64,000 nt of DNA from Alphaproteobacteria bacterium (GCA_017308475.1 JAFKEU010000013.1:1-64000); one strand, 5' to 3'; positions 44,334 to 53,281 are shown, numbered from the stretch's first letter. The notes: generated by a model not told the origin, from the letters alone. Made by a program: numbers and translations.

Positions 44334-46484
44334 TCATAAATCTTCAATCACCGGTCGCGACGCCAGGTGCGCCACCTTCTGCGCGGCATGTTCTATATGA
44401 TCCAGCCGACGCGCCAGGACCTCCATTGCCGCTCTGGCCTGCATGCCCGACAGGCTGATGCGCGCCACCGGCAGGCTACCCGCCTTGCCGTGTTGGGGGC
44501 TGGACGGATCGAGCAGCCCCACCACCCGCTCGCGCACCGCATCGATGGCCGCATCGGCGTCATCAGCGTTCAGCTCATGCGCGCGCAGCTTCACCAGAAC
44601 CGGCATGGACGACAGGTCCGACGCCAATAGGTAGTTGGCGCCCAGCAGCTCGCCCAGCGACGCCAGCGCGCGGCGATTGGTGTTGGGCTCGTCGGCCAGC
44701 CGGCGGATGGCGCCCGAAAGTTGCGCCACCGCGTCCAGCGCCTTCTTGCGGGCCAGCCGGTACCGCGCCATCACATGCTCCCGCCTGATCGCAGCGTCGG
44801 CATAGGCGGCGTCCGCACTCAGCAGTCCCCGTACCGTGCGCGGCAGGTCTTCCCGCTCCCAGCTGGGCAGCAGATAGCTGAACGCCCAGCTCAGCGCGGC
44901 GCCGATCAGCGTGTCCACGATGCGCTCGAAAAATTGCGGATGCACCAGCGGGTCGACGAAGTGCAGCAGCAGCAGGGAGGATATCGACGCCCCGATGGCG
45001 GTGACGCGATACTTGACCATGCCATAGGCGTGGCTGGTGCCTACCGCCAGCACGATGGCAACCAGCAGAGCGGACGCAGGCAGCGTGTTGATGAACAGCA
45101 CCGCCAGCCCGCATCCGATCAGCGTGCCGCTGATACGGTCCCAGCGCCTCTGGCGGGTGACGCTGTAGTTGGCGCGCATGATCAGCGCGATGGTCAGCAA
45201 TATCCAGTTGGCATGGGCGAAGCGCGGGAAGACCAGCGTCAGCAGGAACCCGGTTGTCATCGCCAGCGACAGCCGTACGCCATACCGAAAGGCCGGCGCC
45301 CTCAGCCGGAACTGGCGCAACAGAACGCCCAGCCCACGCGGCCCGTCGGCACGGAACATGTCCAGGTCCAGGCTGGCGGCCAGGGTGCTTGGCGGAGTGT
45401 CCTGGTCCAGCGCCCGCGCCAGATCGGCAACATAACGATCGGCCAGCACCAGCTTGTTGGCGCTGGCCAGCATTGCCTGGACGGCACGGTCGCCTGGCGC
45501 GGCCTTCAATGCATCATCGACCGCCACCAGCAGTTCTGCGGCTTCGCCATCATGCACCCGGGGCTGTGTATGGGCGTGCCGGCTGCGCAAGGCGAGGGTC
45601 AGGCTCTCCACTTCGTCCGCCATCAGGTGCACGAAGCGGTTCAGCCGCCACATCAGATCGCGTTGCGGCGTGCGGCGCAGATATTCGATGTCTGCGTCGC
45701 TGGACAGCACAGTCTCGAACGCGTCCAGCAGGGCAACCAGCGTGTCGATGCGTTTCAGCTGAAGCCGGTGGGTGCGCCGCGCAAACAGGGAATCGCGTGC
45801 CGCCTGCAGCCGGTCGGCCAACGCGGCATGGGTGTCGATCAGCGTGCGAAAGGCGCCCGGACCCTCCGCGTCGGGATTGTAGAGTGCCGCCTTGGCACGT
45901 AGGTAGCCCACGAAGGCGCGCATCGCTTCGGCCAGCAGAAGCCGTCGCCCGCGGTCGTCGAACAGCCAGGCGACGCCCACTGCATAGGTGGCGTAGATCA
46001 GCGCACCGCAGACAAAGAGCAGCAAATGGTCGGCGGCGTCCGACACGGTGGCAAAATGCTGGCCCATCGCCAGCACGAAGGACAGGACGCAGGTCATTGC
46101 AAGACTCAGCACCCAGCGGCCATAGGCGCTGATCAGGCCCGTCCACAGGCCGGTGAAGGCGGTCGCTGCGATGAAGGCGGTCAGCGAGAAGGTGGCAAAC
46201 GCAGAAAGCGCAGTGAAGATGCAGGCGCCGGCAAACGCCATGCCCATGATCCAAAGTTTCTGGCGCAGGGGATCGGTGCGGTCGCTGATCGACACGCACA
46301 GCGCGCCGGTGCCTGCTGCCACCGCTGCCTCGAACCCCAGCACGCCCGCGGCCAGTCCCGTCAGGCCGACACCGATCGCCACCGACAGCCCATTTTCGAT
46401 ATGGGCGCGGAACACCGCCAGACTTACGGAACGGGAAAGACTGGCGGAACGGGAGATGCTCATGGAACGGGGAAGGGAAGCCAT
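44334..46484 (-). CDS. FUSC/YccS-type inner-membrane protein
   Basis: 716 residues. Two sets of membrane helices (about residues 30-185 and 390-520) flank a long cytoplasmic helical region, the layout of FUSC proteins related to aromatic-acid exporters (AaeB) and YccS. The N-terminus carries a six-residue repeat, listed separately. The substrate is unknown. It is convergent with the M15-like gene and divergent from acylphosphatase. Confidence 0.85.
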   Translation of the reverse strand: MASLPRSMSISRSASLSRSVSLAVFRAHIENGLSVAIGVGLTGLAAGVLGFEAAVAAGTGALCVSISDRTDPLRQKLWIMGMAFAGACIFTALSAFATFSLTAFIAATAFTGLWTGLISAYGRWVLSLAMTCVLSFVLAMGQHFATVSDAADHLLLFVCGALIYATYAVGVAWLFDDRGRRLLLAEAMRAFVGYLRAKAALYNPDAEGPGAFRTLIDTHAALADRLQAARDSLFARRTHRLQLKRIDTLVALLDAFETVLSSDADIEYLRRTPQRDLMWRLNRFVHLMADEVESLTLALRSRHAHTQPRVHDGEAAELLVAVDDALKAAPGDRAVQAMLASANKLVLADRYVADLARALDQDTPPSTLAASLDLDMFRADGPRGLGVLLRQFRLRAPAFRYGVRLSLAMTTGFLLTLVFPRFAHANWILLTIALIMRANYSVTRQRRWDRISGTLIGCGLAVLFINTLPASALLVAIVLAVGTSHAYGMVKYRVTAIGASISSLLLLHFVDPLVHPQFFERIVDTLIGAALSWAFSYLLPSWEREDLPRTVRGLLSADAAYADAAIRREHVMARYRLARKKALDAVAQLSGAIRRLADEPNTNRRALASLGELLGANYLLASDLSSMPVLVKLRAHELNADDADAAIDAVRERVVGLLDPSSPQHGKAGSLPVARISLSGMQARAAMEVLARRLDHIEHAAQKVAHLASRPVIEDL
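46422..46475 (-). repeat. Three 18-nt tandem repeats at the start of the FUSC gene
   Basis: On the minus strand codons 4-21 are three imperfect copies of an 18-nt unit with core CCCGTTCC, encoding LPRSMS, ISRSAS and LSRSVS. The period is exactly six codons, so copy-number change would keep the frame. The product segment is a short Ser/Arg-rich stretch on the cytoplasmic side. Confidence 0.75.
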
Positions 46485-46535
46485 CTTGTCTGTCGGGGTC
46501 GGTCTATTATGCTGGCGAAGGCCGCCGGAGGGATC

Positions 46536-46829
46536 ATGGCATTGAATGAGGATATTACGTCACTGCGCGTTCATGTGCATGGCTTCGTCCAGGGCGTGGG
46601 CTTTCGCGAGTTTCTGACCATCTCGGCCGAGCAGAACAGGCTTGACGGCTGGGTGCGCAACCGGGCCGATGGCTCGGTCGAAGCCCTGGTCAGCGGCACC
46701 ACCAAGGCGGTGGAGGTGTTCGTCGCCAGCGCCACGCGGGGCCCCGCCGGCGCCCGGGTCAGCGCCGTGGACCTGCACAACAGCGAACCGCCGGCCCAAA
46801 AGGGTTTCCACCGGCGCCCCTCGCTTTAG
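46536..46829 (+). CDS. acyP: Acylphosphatase
   Basis: 97 residues. The phosphate-binding loop and catalytic Arg are in VHGFVQGVGFREF, and the catalytic Asn is in GWVRNRADGSVEA. It hydrolyses acyl phosphates such as 1,3-bisphosphoglycerate or acetyl phosphate. The ATG follows GGAGG at 46527-46531. Confidence 0.94.
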   Translation: MALNEDITSLRVHVHGFVQGVGFREFLTISAEQNRLDGWVRNRADGSVEALVSGTTKAVEVFVASATRGPAGARVSAVDLHNSEPPAQKGFHRRPSL

Positions 46830-46840
46830 GCGATCACCCG

Positions 46841-47230
46841 TCAGGCCGCGGCGCGCTTCAGCTCGCGCGCCGCCGATACCGCGAATACCAGAAGCCCGAT
46901 CACCGACAGGACCTCGCCCACCCCCATTACGGGAATGTAGGCCGGATCGTTGCCGTGGCTCAGGAACAGCGCCAGCGACGGGATCAGGATGACTATGCCC
47001 AGGGTAGAGATGATGTAATTGGCCCAGGCCAGCTTCTGCGAAAGGCTGGCGCGCGTCAGGGCATAGAAGGTGCCATAGATCGACAGTGTCACCCAGCCCA
47101 GAAGATTGAGATGGGCGTGCGCAGGCATGGTGGTCATGTTCTCCGAGGCGCCCATGTGGATGCCCCACAGCATGCCCACCAACAGGCACATCGCAGCAGT
47201 GAAGAAGAAAGCAGCGGATACGCGTGGCAT
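46841..47230 (-). CDS. Small four-helix membrane protein with an HxHxxxxGW motif
   Basis: 129 residues from the ATG at 47230, which follows GAGGGGGA. Four hydrophobic segments are visible. MPAHAHLNLLGWVTLSIYG in the second helix, plus a His at the end of the first (WGIHMG), resembles the haem-ligand helix pattern of haem-copper oxidase subunit I, but the protein is far too short to be one. Families of such small membrane proteins are known without an assigned role. It lies convergent to acylphosphatase and upstream of nothing on its strand. Confidence 0.75.
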   Translation of the reverse strand: MPRVSAAFFFTAAMCLLVGMLWGIHMGASENMTTMPAHAHLNLLGWVTLSIYGTFYALTRASLSQKLAWANYIISTLGIVILIPSLALFLSHGNDPAYIPVMGVGEVLSVIGLLVFAVSAARELKRAAA

Positions 47231-47269
47231 GTGAAAGTCCCCCTCTTGCAAATGATCGAAAATATTCGG

Positions 47270-48001
47270 CTAGCCAAAAACCTCCTCGAACGACCGGCGC
47301 AGCGCCATGTCGACATCGGCCATCGTCGCCGTAACGCCCAGCTCGGCCAGGCTGGTGACCCCGTGGTCGCTTACCCCGCACGGCACGATGCCCGAAAAAT
47401 GCGACAGGTCGGGCGCGACATTCAGGGCCACACCATGGAACGTCACCCAGCGCTTGATGCGAACGCCAAGCGCGGCGATCTTGTCCTCTCGCATGTCTGA
47501 CTTCCGGCCGTGCTGCACCCAGATTCCCACCCGGCCCGCGCGCCGCTCACCCTTGACCCCGAACAGCGCCAGCGTCCCGATCAGCCACTGCTCCAGGTCG
47601 CGCACATAGGCGCGCACGTCAGGGCCCCTTCCTTTCACCGAGCGCCGCTTCAAGTCCAGCATCACGTAGCCTACCCGCTGGCCTGGGCCGTGATAAGTGA
47701 ACTGCCCGCCGCGTCCGGTGCGATGGACCGGGAAGCGCGCATCCAGCAGGTCGGCGTCCCTGGCGCTGGTGCCGGCGGTATAGATGGGCGGATGCTCCAG
47801 CAGCCAGACCAGTTCTGTGGCCGTGCCGTCGGCGATGGCCGCGGCGCGCGCCTCCATCCGGGCCACGGCCTCGGGATAGGACACAAGCCCATCGGTGGCC
47901 TGCCATTCTGGGATCGATTTTACCGGCGCGTCCAAATTAAGTTTTCCGAAACCATAATCAGCCACCCTCCAAGGATTCCACAATCTAAGGGCTGGGTGCA
48001 T
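47270..48001 (-). CDS. lipB: Octanoyltransferase LipB
   Basis: 243 residues. The motifs are [21 protein letters not shown] (in two parts), the lysine in [12 protein letters not shown] and the catalytic cysteine in [11 protein letters not shown]. It moves octanoyl from acyl carrier protein to lipoyl domains. The chosen ATG (47999-48001) follows GGAA and shares the CATG with the start of the divergent gene at 48000. Homology is secure only from about residue 30, so a later GTG (47965) or TTG (47935) start is possible. Confidence 0.93.
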   Translation of the reverse strand: MHPALRLWNPWRVADYGFGKLNLDAPVKSIPEWQATDGLVSYPEAVARMEARAAAIADGTATELVWLLEHPPIYTAGTSARDADLLDARFPVHRTGRGGQFTYHGPGQRVGYVMLDLKRRSVKGRGPDVRAYVRDLEQWLIGTLALFGVKGERRAGRVGIWVQHGRKSDMREDKIAALGVRIKRWVTFHGVALNVAPDLSHFSGIVPCGVSDHGVTSLAELGVTATMADVDMALRRSFEEVFG

Positions 48002-48233
48002 GGCTTCCAACGTCGATAATGTCAAAGTGGCGATCTCGGTGGTTCTGGGCCGCTCGGTGATCCCCATGCACCAGTTGCTGCGCATGGGCCGCGGTGCGGT
48101 GATCGAACTGGATTCCCATCAGGATGACCCCGTCCTTGTCCTGGCCAATGACAAGCCAGTGGCCAAGGGCGAAATCCAGATCAGCGGCGACAGGATCGCC
48201 GTCTCGGTGGTGGACCTGCTCAGGAACTACTGA
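48000..48233 (+). CDS. FliN/SpoA-domain protein (flagellar motor switch-like)
   Basis: 77 residues, almost nothing but a SpoA domain: [31 protein letters not shown], then [18 protein letters not shown] and [12 protein letters not shown]. FliN of the flagellar C-ring has this domain, as do type III secretion ring proteins. No other flagellar gene is in the window, so whether it is the true FliN or a stand-alone paralogue is unclear. Confidence 0.85.
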   Translation: MASNVDNVKVAISVVLGRSVIPMHQLLRMGRGAVIELDSHQDDPVLVLANDKPVAKGEIQISGDRIAVSVVDLLRNY

Positions 48234-48330
48234 TACTACACCAATTTTTTGTAGGAAATTTTATTCCCCACCTGTTTCTTGCATTTTAGCGCGCGAGAGC
48301 CTACGTCTGCCGGACGTTCGGAAGGCACCG

Positions 48331-48834
48331 ATGCTCCCGCTTGTTCTCGACCCCCAGTACATCAAGGCCGGCCTGATCGGGCAGGGCGCCGCGCGCGACC
48401 GCCGGGCCGCCCTGCTGGCCGAGGCGGGGGTGGATGCGGTCCTGCTGGCGGACGATGCCCCGGACGCCGCGCTGGCGCCTCTGACCGTCCTTTTCGTGGC
48501 AGGGCTGGGGGAGGGACAATCCCGCTGCCTGGCCGCCCGTGCCCGGGCGCTGGGCGTGCTGGTGAATGTCGAGGATATCCTGCCCCTTTGCGACTTCCAT
48601 GTTCCCGCCCTGGTGCGCCGGGGCGATCTTTTGCTTACCGCCTCCACCGGCGGGCGGGTGCCGGGCCTGGCGCGGGCGCTGCGCGAATGGCTGGCCGACC
48701 ATTTCGGGCCCGAATGGACGGTCCGGTTGAAGGATCTGGGCCGGGCACGCGCCAAATGGCGCTCCGAGGGGCTCTCGACGGGACAGGTTTCGGAGAATGT
48801 GCGCGAGATGCTCACGCGGATGGGATGGCTATGA
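48331..48834 (+). CDS. Precorrin-2 dehydrogenase (siroheme synthase N-terminal type)
   Basis: 167 residues. A short Rossmann-like start (GQGAARDRRAALLAEAGVD), the NVEDILPLCDFHVPALVRRGDL block and STGGRVPGLARALREWL match the CysG N-terminal/Met8 family, which oxidises precorrin-2 and inserts iron to make siroheme. Only this half of CysG is present; the methyltransferase half must be elsewhere. It is coupled to cysH by a 4-nt overlap, fitting siroheme supply for sulfite reductase. Confidence 0.85.
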   Translation: MLPLVLDPQYIKAGLIGQGAARDRRAALLAEAGVDAVLLADDAPDAALAPLTVLFVAGLGEGQSRCLAARARALGVLVNVEDILPLCDFHVPALVRRGDLLLTASTGGRVPGLARALREWLADHFGPEWTVRLKDLGRARAKWRSEGLSTGQVSENVREMLTRMGWL

Positions 48835-49631
48835 GTTCCGCCAGCAAGATCACGGTGGTCGATGCCGGGCGCGGGGTGATGCCGCGCGCCTTTGATCGTC
48901 CCAATGGCGGCCAGGGCGCCGGGCCCGATGGCCAGCAGCGCGCCCAGCTTGCCGCGCTGGCCGAAAAGGCCGCCGAAATGAGCGCCGAAGAGATCGTGGA
49001 ACTGGCGCTGACCGGTGATCTGGTGGGGCGAACCGCGGTGGTGTCGTCTTTCGGTGCGGAATCGGCGGTGCTTCTGCAGATGGTTGCCAAGGTCGATCCC
49101 AACACGCCAATCCTGTTCCTCAACACCGGCAAGCTGTTCGGCGAGACGCTTCGCTATCGCGACCGGCTGCAGGACGTGCTGGGCTTGGGTGATGTGCGTT
49201 CGCTGTCGCCGTCGCTGGAGGCGCGCCTGGGCGCCGATCCCGAAGGCACGCTGTGGTCGCGCGATACCGATGCCTGCTGTAGCTTCCGCAAGGTTGTTCC
49301 GTTGAACCGGGCGCTGGCACCTTTCGCCGCCCAGATCACGGGCCGCAAGCGCTTCCAGACCCGCGAGCGCGCCGGCATGCAGCCTGTGGAATTCCACGAA
49401 GGGCGCTTCCGCTTCAATCCGCTGTGGCAGTGGGACCTGGCCCGGCTGGAATCCTATATGGAAGCGCACAAGCTGCCCCGTCATCCGCTGGTGGAGGACG
49501 GCTATCCTTCAATCGGCTGCATGCCCTGCACGCGCCGTGTCCAGGCGGGTGAGGACTATCGCGCCGGGCGCTGGTCGGGCCTCGAAAAAGACGAGTGCGG
49601 CATCCACCTGACGGACGGCGGCGGTATCTGA
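48831..49631 (+). CDS. cysH: Assimilatory adenylyl-sulfate/phosphoadenylyl-sulfate reductase
   Basis: 266 residues. The PP-loop SSFGAESAVLL, the two cysteine pairs (DACCSFRK and GCMPCTRR) and the C-terminal ECGIHL are present. The CC...CxxC pairs hold a 4Fe-4S cluster and mark the type that reduces APS, as in plants and many alphaproteobacteria. The enzyme makes sulfite; the siroheme-dependent sulfite reductase is not in the window. Confidence 0.93.
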   Translation: MSSASKITVVDAGRGVMPRAFDRPNGGQGAGPDGQQRAQLAALAEKAAEMSAEEIVELALTGDLVGRTAVVSSFGAESAVLLQMVAKVDPNTPILFLNTGKLFGETLRYRDRLQDVLGLGDVRSLSPSLEARLGADPEGTLWSRDTDACCSFRKVVPLNRALAPFAAQITGRKRFQTRERAGMQPVEFHEGRFRFNPLWQWDLARLESYMEAHKLPRHPLVEDGYPSIGCMPCTRRVQAGEDYRAGRWSGLEKDECGIHLTDGGGI

Positions 49632-49666
49632 AGCCCGTGCCTGATTTGCCTGCGCGGTCAAATGAA

Positions 49667-49750
49667 TGGTGCGGTCAAGAAGACTCGAACTTCCACGGGT
49701 TGCCCCACTAGCACCTCAAGCTAGCGCGTCTACCGTTCCGCCATGACCGC
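49667..49750 (-). tRNA. trnL: tRNA-Leu (anticodon GAG)
   Basis: 84 nt on the minus strand. The acceptor stem GCGGTCA pairs with TGACCGC, the anticodon loop is CTTGAGG giving GAG, a short variable arm (GGGGCAACCC) is present as in class II tRNAs, and CCA is encoded. It lies convergent to cysH. Confidence 0.96.
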
Positions 49751-49868
49751 ACATTCACAGGTGGGATTTTTCCCGGTAGGCCGGGGGGTTTAGCAACCCC
49801 GTATCGGCAAGACAAGGGCCGCTATGGCGCCGCCGCCGGCGCCGTGCAGAGGAGCCGGAAATCGAAAC

Positions 49869-49896
49869 GCCGGCCTGCCGCTGAGGGCAGGCCGGC
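49869..49896 (-). terminator. Hairpin terminator for the minus-strand gene at 49914
   Basis: GCCGGCCTGCC (49869-49879) and GGCAGGCCGGC (49886-49896) form a perfect 11-bp stem. On the minus strand GTTTCGATTT follows, a modest T-rich tail. It lies 17 nt after the stop of the minus-strand gene. Confidence 0.75.
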
Positions 49897-49913
49897 GCTC
49901 GTTCGGTCCGGTG

Positions 49914-50216
49914 CTATTGGGCCTGGTTTGGGCTGGCTGCCGAATTGGCTGCGGCGGTGGTTGCCGGAGTTGTGCTCGCGGCTTGCGAGGCATTTTGTTG
50001 GGCCTTGGCGGCCTTGGCCTCCTGCTGCGCCTTCAACTCTTCCTGATACTGCTTGTCGGCCTCTTCCTGGGCCTTGCGCATCGCCGCGGCTTCCGCCCGG
50101 CGTGCGGCCGCGGCTTCCGCCTCGGCCTGATAACGATTCTGGGCAAAGGCAGGCGCGGTGGTACCTGCAACCAAGGTCAGAACCAAAGCCATGCAAATAT
50201 TGCGACTGACGTTCAT
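49914..50216 (-). CDS. Small exported Ala/Gln-rich coiled-coil protein
   Basis: 100 residues from the ATG at 50216, directly after GGAGGAGAA. A signal peptide (about 1-24, ending APAFA) is followed by a charged helix rich in Ala, Glu and Lys (about 30-70) that looks like a coiled coil and an Ala/Thr/Ser-rich disordered tail. I do not recognise a family. The in-frame upstream extension to 50303 is rejected because it would bury the signal peptide. Confidence 0.75.
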   Translation of the reverse strand: MNVSRNICMALVLTLVAGTTAPAFAQNRYQAEAEAAAARRAEAAAMRKAQEEADKQYQEELKAQQEAKAAKAQQNASQAASTTPATTAAANSAASPNQAQ

Positions 50217-50320
50217 TTCTCCTCCCCCTGAAGATGCGCCGGCTGGCGCTCCAGTGGACTTCGTCCATCGCCGCCGGTCTACCGATTGAGTTTCCGGCTC
50301 CACCCGGATATGCGCTCCCT

Positions 50321-50752
50321 ATGGCACTTCATTTGATCAAACTGTGCGTCGGTTGCGACAGCATCGCCGAACTTGCCGATTGGCAAAGTTTGCGCCTGAA
50401 ACAATTACGCGCCAAGGAAAAACGACCGGAATTGATACATATTACGCGGATGACACCCAAAAGAACGGCGGAACTGCTGGACGGCGGTTCTCTCTACTGG
50501 GTGATCAAAGGTCATATTGCGGCGCGGCAAAGGCTCCTGGATTTCCGCGAGGTCAAGAAGGACGGAATTCCACATTGCGGCCTGGTTTATGACAAGGCGC
50601 TGATACCCGTCAGTCCGCGTCCGCGGCGACCATTCCAGGGTTGGCGCTATCTCGAGGCAACCGATGCTCCACCCGACCTGGCGCGCGCAAAAGGTGCAAA
50701 AGGCCTGCCCGAACAGCTACGGCGCGAACTGGCGGCATTAGGATTGCTGTAA
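50321..50752 (+). CDS. DUF1489 family protein
   Basis: 143 residues. The start LHLIKLCVGCDSIAELADWQ, then HITRMTPKRTAELLDGGSLYWVIKG and the FQGWRYLEATDAPPDL block match DUF1489, a family largely limited to alphaproteobacteria with no known function. The ATG at 50321 begins the homology; the frame upstream is not used. Confidence 0.88.
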   Translation: MALHLIKLCVGCDSIAELADWQSLRLKQLRAKEKRPELIHITRMTPKRTAELLDGGSLYWVIKGHIAARQRLLDFREVKKDGIPHCGLVYDKALIPVSPRPRRPFQGWRYLEATDAPPDLARAKGAKGLPEQLRRELAALGLL

Positions 50753-50775
50753 AGCCGGCCGGTCTAGGCTGGCGC

Positions 50776-52452
50776 ATGCCGCGCGCATTTCCACCGCTGC
50801 GTGCCGTGACGCCCGCCATGCTCGCACTGGCGGGTGGCGGCGTTTTCGCCTTGGCCGCTTTGCTGCTGGGCCAGGGGGATGGCCTGCTCGATACCGACAG
50901 CGCCATGCGGCTGGTCGAGGTGCGCGACCTCTTGAACGGCCAATCGTGGTTCGACCTGACCCAGAGGCGCATGAACGTGCCCGATGGTCTCACCATGCAC
51001 TGGTCGCGGCTGGTGGACGCGCCACTTGCGCTGCTCGTGCGGCTGACGGGCTCGGAAAGCTTCGCGCTGGCGGCGTGGCCGCTTCTGTTGTTCACGGGCC
51101 TTCTGTTCGTGACGGCGCGGCTGGCCCTGGCACTGGCCCCCGGCCGCGAAAGCCGCGCCGCCATGGCAGCGTCCGTCCTGCTGCTGCTTCTGTGCGCGCC
51201 GCTGTTCGGCATCTTCGCGCCGGGCATCATCGACCATCATGGCCTCGAATTGCTGTTGACGGCCACGGCGCTGCTGGGGCTGGCCGAACGGCGGCCGCGC
51301 GTGGCGGCCACCGCGGTGGCGCTGGCGCTGGGCGTGGCGCTGGAAAGCCTGCCCTATGCGGTGGTGGCAGTGATGCTGGCCGCGCTGTGGCTGCGCAATG
51401 CGCCAGGGCTGGCTTTCGATTTCGGCGTCTGGCTGGCGCTTGCGGCGCTGGCGATCTTCTTCGCCGTTGTGGGCCTCGGAGGCGCGCCGGTCTGCGACGC
51501 CTATTCCAGCATTCATGCCGTGCTGCTGACCTTGGGAGGAGCCGGGCTGAGCGTGCTGGCGCGCCTGCCGCAGCGGCGCCAGCGCCTTGCCGGGCTGGTG
51601 CCGCTGGCTGCGGGGCTGGGGGCGGCGGTGCTGCTGGTCAACCCGGCCTGCCTGGGCGGGCCGTATGCCGGTATGGATCCGCGCCTTGGGCCGATCTTCC
51701 TGGCGCGCATCAACGAGGCGCGCCCCATCTGGCAATTCGCCCGCATGGCGCCCAGCGAAGCCATCGCCGGCTATGGCTATGGCCTGTTCGCCCTTCTGAT
51801 GACGCTGAGGGCGCCCCCATCGCGCGCAAGGACCATGGTACTGGTCTTTGCGCTGGCTGCGCTGGCAGTCGCAACGGCCCAGGTGCGGGCTGTGCCATTT
51901 GTCATCGTCTTCGCCCTGCCGGGCCTTGCCGCCGCGCTGGCGCATCTGGCTTATGGCCGCCGGCTGCTGCTTGCGGTGGCGGTGCTGGGCTGCAGCGCTG
52001 CGAGCTTCACCCTCGCCGGCGCCGCGCTGGAAGGTCATCAACATCTGCAGCGCCGCGCCGATGCTTTCCGCCGCCAGCAGGGTTGCGCCGGCGCTGCGGC
52101 CATCGCACTGCTGCAACACCAGCGGTTCGGGCGCGTCGCCGCCTTTGTCGATCAGGGCCCTGCCATTCTGGCGCGCACGCGAGATGGCGTACTGGCCGGA
52201 CCCTATCACCGCGATGCCGAGGGCATCCTGGACACGTATGCGCTGTTCGCCGGTCCCGATCCGCGCAGGGTGGTCGCCCGCCGCGGCATCGATTATGTGA
52301 TGACCTGTTCCGCCGCGCCCGACTGGGAGTTCTACCGCGCCGGCGGGATGAGTGGCGGCCTGGTGGCAGAACTGGCGCGCGGCCGTATGCCGTCATGGCT
52401 GGAGCCGCTGGGACGGGCGGGAGACGTGGCGCTCTACCGCGTCAGGCGATAG
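50776..52452 (+). CDS. GT-C membrane glycosyltransferase resembling STT3/PglB
   Basis: 558 residues with about a dozen hydrophobic helices. The first loop has LDTDSAMRLVEVRDLL, the place of the catalytic Asp in STT3-type enzymes, then HWSRLVDAPLALL. FAPGIIDHHGLELLL matches the DHH(x)xE block of STT3/AglB/PglB. The C-terminal soluble part is short (about 130 residues) and lacks a WWDYG motif, so transfer to protein is uncertain; it may add sugar to a lipid or other acceptor. It overlaps convergent panC by 11 nt. Confidence 0.75.
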   Translation: MPRAFPPLRAVTPAMLALAGGGVFALAALLLGQGDGLLDTDSAMRLVEVRDLLNGQSWFDLTQRRMNVPDGLTMHWSRLVDAPLALLVRLTGSESFALAAWPLLLFTGLLFVTARLALALAPGRESRAAMAASVLLLLLCAPLFGIFAPGIIDHHGLELLLTATALLGLAERRPRVAATAVALALGVALESLPYAVVAVMLAALWLRNAPGLAFDFGVWLALAALAIFFAVVGLGGAPVCDAYSSIHAVLLTLGGAGLSVLARLPQRRQRLAGLVPLAAGLGAAVLLVNPACLGGPYAGMDPRLGPIFLARINEARPIWQFARMAPSEAIAGYGYGLFALLMTLRAPPSRARTMVLVFALAALAVATAQVRAVPFVIVFALPGLAAALAHLAYGRRLLLAVAVLGCSAASFTLAGAALEGHQHLQRRADAFRRQQGCAGAAAIALLQHQRFGRVAAFVDQGPAILARTRDGVLAGPYHRDAEGILDTYALFAGPDPRRVVARRGIDYVMTCSAAPDWEFYRAGGMSGGLVAELARGRMPSWLEPLGRAGDVALYRVRR

Positions 52453-53281
52453 GCATATTGTCGATCAGCCGGGTGCGGCCCAGATGCGCCGCCGCCAGCA
52501 CCCGTGCCGGCCGGTCCAGCGTCGCGATTGGCGCCAGCGTTTCGGCATCGCGTATGGCGACATAATCGACTTTGCCGAATCCGGCTTCCAGCAACGCCTT
52601 GACGCCGTGCTGCTCCGCCGCCCGCAGATCGGCATTGTCATTCCCGGTTTTGGCGATCACATCCTTCAGGATCGCATTGAGCCGCGCCGCCGTCTTCCGC
52701 TGCTCCGCATCCAGATAGGCATTGCGCGACGACATGGCCAAGCCATCCGCTTCGCGCAGGGTGGGCGCGCCCATGATGCGGGCGGGAAGGCCCAGGTCCG
52801 CCGCCAGGCGCCTGACCACCAGAAGCTGCTGATAGTCCTTCTCCCCGAACACCGCCACATCCGGCATCGCCGCCAGCAGCAGCTTTGCCACGACGGTGGC
52901 GACCCCCGCGAAGAAGTGCGGGCGAAAATCGCTTTCCAACCCCGCCGAGGGCCCGCCGACCGTAATGGTGGTGGCAAAGCCATCCGGATACATCTCGGCG
53001 GCACTGGGCGCGAAGACGATGTCCGTCCTGCCTGCAAGCTTTGCCATATCTGCCTTCAGTGTGCGCGGATAGGCGGCGAAGTCCTCATTTGGCGCGAACT
53101 GGGTGGGATTGACAAAAATTGAGACCACGGAGCGGGGCGCATGGCGGGCCGCCTCTGCCACCAGCGACAGATGGCCGTCATGCAGTGCGCCCATGGTGGG
53201 CACCATGGCGATGGGTCCGCCGCGCCAGGGCTCAAGCGCCTCGCGCAGTTCCACCACCGTGGTGACCAGACGCGGGGTCAT
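52442..53281 (-). CDS. panC: Pantothenate synthetase
   Basis: 279 residues. The HIGH-like motif TMGALHDGH, the FVNPTQFAPNEDFAAYPR block, GEKDYQQL and the MSSRN loop are all present. It joins pantoate and beta-alanine with ATP. It begins 18 nt after the stop of the carboxypeptidase gene and may be co-transcribed with it. Confidence 0.97.
   Translation of the reverse strand: MTPRLVTTVVELREALEPWRGGPIAMVPTMGALHDGHLSLVAEAARHAPRSVVSIFVNPTQFAPNEDFAAYPRTLKADMAKLAGRTDIVFAPSAAEMYPDGFATTITVGGPSAGLESDFRPHFFAGVATVVAKLLLAAMPDVAVFGEKDYQQLLVVRRLAADLGLPARIMGAPTLREADGLAMSSRNAYLDAEQRKTAARLNAILKDVIAKTGNDNADLRAAEQHGVKALLEAGFGKVDYVAIRDAETLAPIATLDRPARVLAAAHLGRTRLIDNMPIA

Noticed and set aside
44721..45902. 393-codon plus-strand open frame opposite the FUSC gene
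   Set aside because: Antisense shadow, rich in Arg, Gln and Gly, without a ribosome-binding site.
50764..52209. 481-codon minus-strand open frame opposite the GT-C gene
   Set aside because: Gln/Arg/His-rich antisense shadow with no motif.
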